Shown one piece after another: positions 31,769 through 35,863 of a stretch of 35,863 bases of DNA. Source of the stretch: a virus. The translations under genes were made by a program, and so were the position numbers. Below the pieces are notes generated by a model. It saw nothing but the letters and a program-made list of their open reading frames with translations. It was not told the origin of the DNA and made no database searches. The stretch covers positions 1-35,863 of IMG/VR virus record IMGVR_UViG_3300017613_004202; one strand, given 5' to 3'. Numbering within the stretch: position 1 is the stretch's first letter; every line of letters starts with the position of its first letter.

Positions 31769-32551
31769 ATGGAAAACCGTACCACCCATGTCTGCACTGG
31801 CTGCGAAAGCAGCTGGACCACCGCGTCTCAGGACATCCCCAAAGGCTGGAAGGTCGTCGAGCATGACGATGTCGGCAAGATGCTGGTTTGCGATTCCTGC
31901 CTGAAAATTGGCAAGTTCGCGGACTCGGCGATCCTGACCGGGGGCAAGCCCACCCCGATCCGAATTGCCGACGGTACCGGCGATTATGATTTTGGATTGC
32001 GCAGCGGGGCATTCATCGACCTTTCCGATCCCGACTATAGCCGTGTGGAAATCCGCGATATCGCTGCCGGTCTGGCGCGCGAATGCCGGTTCGCGGGACA
32101 GATACATGGCTATTACACGGTGGCCGAACATTGCGTGATTGGCACCCTGATCGCGCCGCAACCGGTCAAATATGCATTTTTGATGCATGACGCCGCCGAA
32201 GCGATCCTGAAAGATATCATCAGCCCGCTCAAAAAGCTGTTGCCAGACTATCACAAGATCGAAGCTATGCATGAAACACGGCTTTTCGAACGGTTCATGG
32301 TGCCGACCGATGTCAAGAAACAGGTCAAGCAGATCGACATGATCATGCTCGCTGCTGAAAATGTCGCCATCCGCAATCAAAGCCGCGTCCACGCGTTCCG
32401 CAAGATGACCGCCGTCGACATGAAACTGGCCAATCAGGCCGTCGACCTGATCAAGGCAGCAAACGGAAAATCATGGGAACGCCCGTTTCTGGAAAGATTC
32501 CACGAACTGGCCCCGCTCGAAGCCCTCGAAACCGGAAGGATCGCAGCATGA
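31769..32551 (+). CDS. HD-domain phosphohydrolase with N-terminal zinc ribbon
   Basis: The protein has 260 residues. Residues 1-50 hold two Cys pairs (C9-X2-C12 and C41-X2-C44), a zinc ribbon. The rest is an HD hydrolase of the YfbR/5'-deoxynucleotidase type: H121 in TVAEHCVIG, H140-D141 in FLMHDAAEAIL, and a distal Asp in QIDMIMLAAEN. Such enzymes hydrolyse nucleotides and help tune the dNTP pool for phage replication. AAAGGA lies before the ATG. Translationally coupled to the J-domain gene by ATGA. Confidence 0.85.
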   Translation: MENRTTHVCTGCESSWTTASQDIPKGWKVVEHDDVGKMLVCDSCLKIGKFADSAILTGGKPTPIRIADGTGDYDFGLRSGAFIDLSDPDYSRVEIRDIAAGLARECRFAGQIHGYYTVAEHCVIGTLIAPQPVKYAFLMHDAAEAILKDIISPLKKLLPDYHKIEAMHETRLFERFMVPTDVKKQVKQIDMIMLAAENVAIRNQSRVHAFRKMTAVDMKLANQAVDLIKAANGKSWERPFLERFHELAPLEALETGRIAA

Positions 32552-33141
32552 GCGATATTCAGCAACCATTCCCGCTCAGCTGGCCTGCAGGCTGGCCGCG
32601 CACTCAGTCCTGGCAGCGCAAAGGCGCGGCCTTTCGCGACGATAAGCGCCGGGTTTCCAACAAAGTTTCGACTGGTCGATTGCAAGAACAGCTGAACATG
32701 CTCGACGTCGAAGATGCAGTCCTATCGACCAATTTGCGACGCAACCTGGACGGAAGCCTGAAAAGCAATGAAGGGGAACCTACTGACCCCGGCGTTGCCG
32801 TTTATTTCGCGCTAGACGGCCAGCCAACATCACTAGCCTGTGACAAATGGGATCGCGTCGCCGACAATATCTGCGCTTTGGCCAAACATATAGAGGCATT
32901 GCGCGGCATGGACCGCTGGGGCGTCGGCAGTGTCAAACAGGCATTCGCCGGTTATCAGGCCCTGCCGGCACCGGAACAATGGTTTGAAGTCCTGGGCGTG
33001 TCAGCAAATGCCTCAATCGACGAAATCAAAACGGCCTATCGATCCAAGGCCAAAGACGCCCACAGCGACCACGGCGGCTCCGATGCGGCAATGTCCCGCC
33101 TCAACGTCGCCCGTGATCAGGGTCTGGCGGTGCGGTCATGA
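32548..33141 (+). CDS. J-domain protein with degenerate HPD motif
   Basis: The protein has 197 residues. The C-terminal 60 residues are a J domain: WFEVLGVSANASIDEIKTAYRSKAKDAHSDHGG. The conserved HPD tripeptide that activates DnaK reads H-S-D here. The N-terminal 130 residues are not recognised (PLSWPAGWPRTQSWQRK). Phage J-domain proteins can redirect host chaperones; loss of the proline may weaken or change that. Start ATG 32548 overlaps the HD gene stop. It ends in ATGA with the next gene. Confidence 0.8.
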   Translation: MSDIQQPFPLSWPAGWPRTQSWQRKGAAFRDDKRRVSNKVSTGRLQEQLNMLDVEDAVLSTNLRRNLDGSLKSNEGEPTDPGVAVYFALDGQPTSLACDKWDRVADNICALAKHIEALRGMDRWGVGSVKQAFAGYQALPAPEQWFEVLGVSANASIDEIKTAYRSKAKDAHSDHGGSDAAMSRLNVARDQGLAVRS

Positions 33142-33395
33142 TCGTGGTCCGCTTCGAACTCCACAGCGCCGTCGATGGCGAAGTCAGCGAACTTGCCCGG
33201 CTGAATATCTGCAATATCGGCGGCACCAAACATCACGGGGATTATCAGGTCGAAACCCTGCGCGGTCGATCAACCGAACAGCTGAACCGGCAGATCATCC
33301 AGCGCCAGGCAACCGTCACCGGCCACCCGCGCCTGTCCAAACATGTCTGGCACTTGGTCGCCAAGGCGCTGATCGCGATGGGATATGGCAAATGA
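33138..33395 (+). CDS. Small hypothetical early protein
   Basis: The protein has 85 residues: an N-terminal beta-type segment (MIVVRFELHSAVDGEVSELA), then ICNIGGTKHHGDYQVETLRG and a basic helical C-terminus (HPRLSKHVWHLVAKAL). I do not recognise a named family, though similar small proteins occur in phages of Alphaproteobacteria. ATGA overlaps at both ends place it firmly in the operon. Confidence 0.75.
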   Translation: MIVVRFELHSAVDGEVSELARLNICNIGGTKHHGDYQVETLRGRSTEQLNRQIIQRQATVTGHPRLSKHVWHLVAKALIAMGYGK

Positions 33396-33901
33396 AAGCT
33401 CTAACTATCTGGCAGCCGTGGGCCAGTCTAATCATGGCAGGTGCAAAGCCCTACGAATTTCGCCGGTGGAAAGCCTATCCATCACTTGTTGGCCAGAGAA
33501 TTGTAATCCACGCTGCTGCGAGAAAAATAGACGCGGTAGAGGCTTCATATCTCTATAATGTTCTAAAGCATCGCAATGACTGCGACGAACTCAAAGCATG
33601 TGCGGCGGAAACCTGTTTATTTGCTGAAAGAGCTTTGCCCGTTTTAGGTGACGCATGGTTTCCATACCGGATTCCATTGCCACTTGCTTGTGGATTGGGA
33701 ACTGCAATTTTAGGTGATCCTCGCAATGGCTCAGAAATTGCTGAAGAATTTGGCGTCTCCCGCGCAAATGATAGTGACCGCGATAATCACGCCAATTGGG
33801 GCTGGCCGTTTACGGAAATCGAAGTGTGGGAAAATCCCGTTCCCATGAAAGGCAAGCAGGGATTCTGGAACTGGCCAACCCCATTGGACTTTGGTCTATG
33901 A
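33392..33901 (+). CDS. ASCH-domain protein
   Basis: The protein has 169 residues. It begins MKALTIWQPWASLIMAGAK and PYEFRRWKAYP, the ASCH signature (beta strand, W-P-W-A, GAKPYE), and ends with GWPFTEIEVWENPVPMKGKQGFWNW, also typical. ASCH domains resemble PUA and are thought to bind RNA or act on modified nucleosides. The substrate here is unknown. Base composition is markedly more AT-rich than the genes on both sides, although it is joined to both by ATGA overlaps, so it may be a recent insertion. Confidence 0.88.
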   Translation: MKALTIWQPWASLIMAGAKPYEFRRWKAYPSLVGQRIVIHAAARKIDAVEASYLYNVLKHRNDCDELKACAAETCLFAERALPVLGDAWFPYRIPLPLACGLGTAILGDPRNGSEIAEEFGVSRANDSDRDNHANWGWPFTEIEVWENPVPMKGKQGFWNWPTPLDFGL

Positions 33902-34713
33902 CCGGTCTGTTCCCGATCGGCGATCTACCGCTAGGAAAGGCGGCAGACCCATCAAAGCCCATCACGATCGGCATCGATGCCGCCAAAGATGGTGAGTCAT
34001 TCAGTTTGGTCCAAATCGGCCCGCACAGGATCTATTGCGGCGATGCCTATCAGATCCGACCCAGACTGGGCTGGTTCGATTGCGACTGCATGGATCCTCC
34101 ATATGAATTTGATAACAAGGGCGGTGGGCAATGGCGCGGCAAGCGGACGGCGAGCCACGAAATCATAGCACAGGATCTGGACAAGGGTTTTGATCATTCG
34201 ATCATCAACCCGAACCGGTGCGGTCAGGTCGTTGTTTTCTTCCACGCGCAACAGCGCCATGATCTGGAAGGCTATCTGAAACAGCATTTCCACCGCAATA
34301 TTCTGATGCACTGGCAAAAGGACAATGCGGCGCCGCATCACAACCGCAGCCTGATCGCCGATATCGAGGAATTCTTCATCGCCTGGACCGATGACGGCGC
34401 GAAAGACTATTTCTTCGCCTGGCATCGCGGCCACCATCCCGCCGGCAATGAACACCATGATTTTCATCGCTATGTCACCGCCCCTGTCGCACCCAGCAAG
34501 ATCCATGGCCACCCGACGGTAAAGCCGGACAAGGTAATGGACAAGATCATGCGTAATATCGCCGGACAGACGGTTTGCGACCCCTTCATGGGAACCGGCA
34601 GCACCGGCGTTGCCGCGATCCGCGCTGGCAAGACCTTCACCGGCATCGAGCACAATCCCAAACATTTCGAAACTGCAGTCAAGCGGATCAGTGAGGCTGT
34701 CGCCTCCCAATGA
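33898..34713 (+). CDS. DNA methyltransferase, beta class (N4-cytosine or N6-adenine)
   Basis: The protein has 271 residues from ATG 33898. The catalytic DPPY lies at 66-69, well before the SAM-binding motif FMGTGSTG at about 230-237, the permuted beta-class order. HPTVKPDKVMDKIM before it is typical of the family. The N-terminus (PITIGIDAAKDG) looks like a small extra strand region. The frame is open to 33796, but that part is ASCH sequence in another frame. Overlaps ASCH and excisionase by ATGA. Second orphan methylase in the window. Target unknown. Confidence 0.87.
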   Translation: MTGLFPIGDLPLGKAADPSKPITIGIDAAKDGESFSLVQIGPHRIYCGDAYQIRPRLGWFDCDCMDPPYEFDNKGGGQWRGKRTASHEIIAQDLDKGFDHSIINPNRCGQVVVFFHAQQRHDLEGYLKQHFHRNILMHWQKDNAAPHHNRSLIADIEEFFIAWTDDGAKDYFFAWHRGHHPAGNEHHDFHRYVTAPVAPSKIHGHPTVKPDKVMDKIMRNIAGQTVCDPFMGTGSTGVAAIRAGKTFTGIEHNPKHFETAVKRISEAVASQ

Positions 34714-35051
34714 TCGATCCGCCTTTCTCCCCCCAATCTCTGGCAGAACGCTGGGGTTGCTCACCGCAGAAGATCAGAAAGATGGTCGATGACGGCAAAT
34801 TGCCCTATTTCAAGATCGGTGCGAAGATGATTCGCATCCCCGCTGCGGCCGTTGTGAGATATGAATGCGACAATCTTCAAAGACAGACACCGGAAAGCCG
34901 TGGCGGCTCAGGGAACACCGGGGAAAATACGTCGTCGTCTGGGATCGTCCCGCCGGAAAATCCCCCGCTCGAATCTCAACTGGTACGAACGACCGTGGGC
35001 TTGCCGAAGCTATCGCTGGTCGCATCTGGAACGCCCACCACAACCCGGTAA
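34710..35051 (+). CDS. xis: Excisionase/HTH_17-type DNA-binding protein overlapping int
   Basis: The protein has 113 residues. The first 55 form a MerR/excisionase-like winged HTH: FSPQSLAERWGCSPQKIRKMVDDGKLPYFKIGAKMIRIP. The remaining tail (from about residue 55) is Ser/Pro/Thr/Gly-rich and unlike a folded domain, and it overlaps the integrase start by 187 bases in another frame. Its position next to int suggests control of excision direction. The start overlaps the methylase stop by ATGA. Confidence 0.82.
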   Translation: MIDPPFSPQSLAERWGCSPQKIRKMVDDGKLPYFKIGAKMIRIPAAAVVRYECDNLQRQTPESRGGSGNTGENTSSSGIVPPENPPLESQLVRTTVGLPKLSLVASGTPTTTR

Positions 35052-35863
35052 GCGGACTACTCGAGCATCTATGGGCCGTTTACGAAGCGGCGCGCAAGGC
35101 GGACGGTGTCAATGCCGACAAGCTGAAATATAGCTGGGCCGCACTATCTCCCCATTTTTCGGGCCGGTTTGGCAAGAACGTCAACCGCGATGACTGCAGG
35201 GCCTATTATGCATATCGCAAAGCCCAGGGCCGTTCGGACAGCACGATCAAGACCGAGCTGGAAATGCTGCGCGCCTGCCTGAATTTCCATTTCCGCACCG
35301 ATGCACCGTCGATCTGGATTCCGCCGGCATCAAAGCCGCGCGATCGATGGTTGACCCGGGAAGAGGTCACGCAGCTGCTCGAGCATGTCGAAGCGCCGCA
35401 TCTGCGCCTGTTCATCACATTGGCATTGACTACGGCCGCCCGCATGTCGGCAATTCTCGATCTGACATGGGATCGCGTCGACTGGAAATCCAAATCGATC
35501 GACTATCTCCCTGCCGGCAGACACAAGAACAACAAGGTCCGCGGCATCGTGCCTATCAACCAACGCGCCCAAGATGCTCTTGAGACTGCCTATGAAGCGC
35601 GGCTGACCGATCATGTGATCGAATATGCCGGCAAGCCGGTCAAATCGGTTGGCTGGGCCATGGTGCGCTTGTCGGAACGATCGGGCATCAAATGCAGCCC
35701 GCACATCTTCCGCCACACCGCGGGCGTCTGGATGGCCCAGGACGATGTCTCGATGGCGAAAATCGCCCAGTTCCTGCACACCACCGTCAAGATTGCGGAA
35801 AAGCACTATGCCCGCTATTCCCCCAGCTACATGCAGGAACAGGCCAAAGCCCTGGATTGGTGA
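34865..35863 (+). CDS. int: Tyrosine site-specific integrase
   Basis: The protein has 332 residues, usual for phage tyrosine recombinases. The N-terminal part (GKPWRLREHRGKYVVVW, then GLAEAIAGRIW) is an arm-binding region. The core-binding domain follows to about 150. Catalytic residues visible are R193 (TAARMSAILDL), H280 and R283 (SPHIFRHTAG) and Y315 (EKHYARYSP). The start inside xis is supported by the conserved N-terminal text. The gene ends exactly at the window edge, so attP is probably just beyond. Last gene of the early operon. Confidence 0.95.
   Translation: MRQSSKTDTGKPWRLREHRGKYVVVWDRPAGKSPARISTGTNDRGLAEAIAGRIWNAHHNPVSGLLEHLWAVYEAARKADGVNADKLKYSWAALSPHFSGRFGKNVNRDDCRAYYAYRKAQGRSDSTIKTELEMLRACLNFHFRTDAPSIWIPPASKPRDRWLTREEVTQLLEHVEAPHLRLFITLALTTAARMSAILDLTWDRVDWKSKSIDYLPAGRHKNNKVRGIVPINQRAQDALETAYEARLTDHVIEYAGKPVKSVGWAMVRLSERSGIKCSPHIFRHTAGVWMAQDDVSMAKIAQFLHTTVKIAEKHYARYSPSYMQEQAKALDW

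Noticed and set aside
1-35863. CRISPR array, tRNA or rRNA genes, insertion sequences
   Set aside because: No regularly spaced repeats, cloverleaf-like segments, ribosomal sequence or transposase frames were seen; repeated words are limited to the three late operators and local hairpins.

Overview
The window is an almost complete genome of a temperate, contractile-tailed phage of the P2 type (Peduoviridae-like), seen as a prophage or as a linearised phage genome. The head, tail and control genes can be matched one by one to P2: Q, P, O, N, M, L, X, R, S, J, I, H, V, W, FI, FII, E/E', T, U, D and ogr. The host is probably an alphaproteobacterium, most likely of the Sphingomonadales. That is an inference from the moderately high GC content, the codon style and the look of the small zinc-binding and holin-like proteins. 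No host marker gene, tRNA or rRNA is present.

Layout. 1-276: small Cys-rich protein, ending in a bidirectional terminator (279-316). 346-4355, leftward: Dam-type methylase, portal Q, terminase ATPase P. 4519-11280, rightward: capsid protease/scaffold O, capsid N, small terminase M, head completion L, tail X, a lysis cassette (holin-like proteins, SAR endolysin, overlapping spanins) and tail completion R and S. 11362-16082: baseplate J and I, fibre H and a beta-helix tailspike. 16253-23415: spike V, baseplate W, sheath FI, tube FII, chaperone E with a -1 frameshift extension E', tape measure T, U, a 61-aa protein and D. 23489-25828: accessory region with a three-Cys-motif DUF5131 protein, its TcmP-like partner in convergent orientation, and a membrane protein. 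25825-26928: immunity switch (S24-type repressor facing a YdaS/Cro-like gene). 27149-35863, rightward early operon: CII-like regulator, Ogr, HTH protein, primase-helicase, several small proteins, HD hydrolase, J-domain protein, ASCH protein, DNA methylase, excisionase and integrase.

Regulation. Three copies of a 21-bp inverted repeat, TTGTAAG-N7-CTTACAA, lie exactly where P2 late promoters are expected: between P and O, before J and before V. The early operon encodes an Ogr protein with the exact C-X2-C-X22-C-X4-C zinc motif of that family. The simplest reading is that the repressor blocks the early operon in the lysogen. On induction, Ogr made from the early operon turns on all four late transcription units.

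Main departures from P2: ogr is an early gene; V-W is separated from J-I and follows the fibre/spike genes; a P4-alpha-like primase-helicase replaces the rolling-circle gpA; and the D-to-repressor interval carries a DUF5131/TcmP pair of unknown function. That pair is the best candidate for an undescribed system. All assignments were made by eye from motifs and family memory, with no database search.
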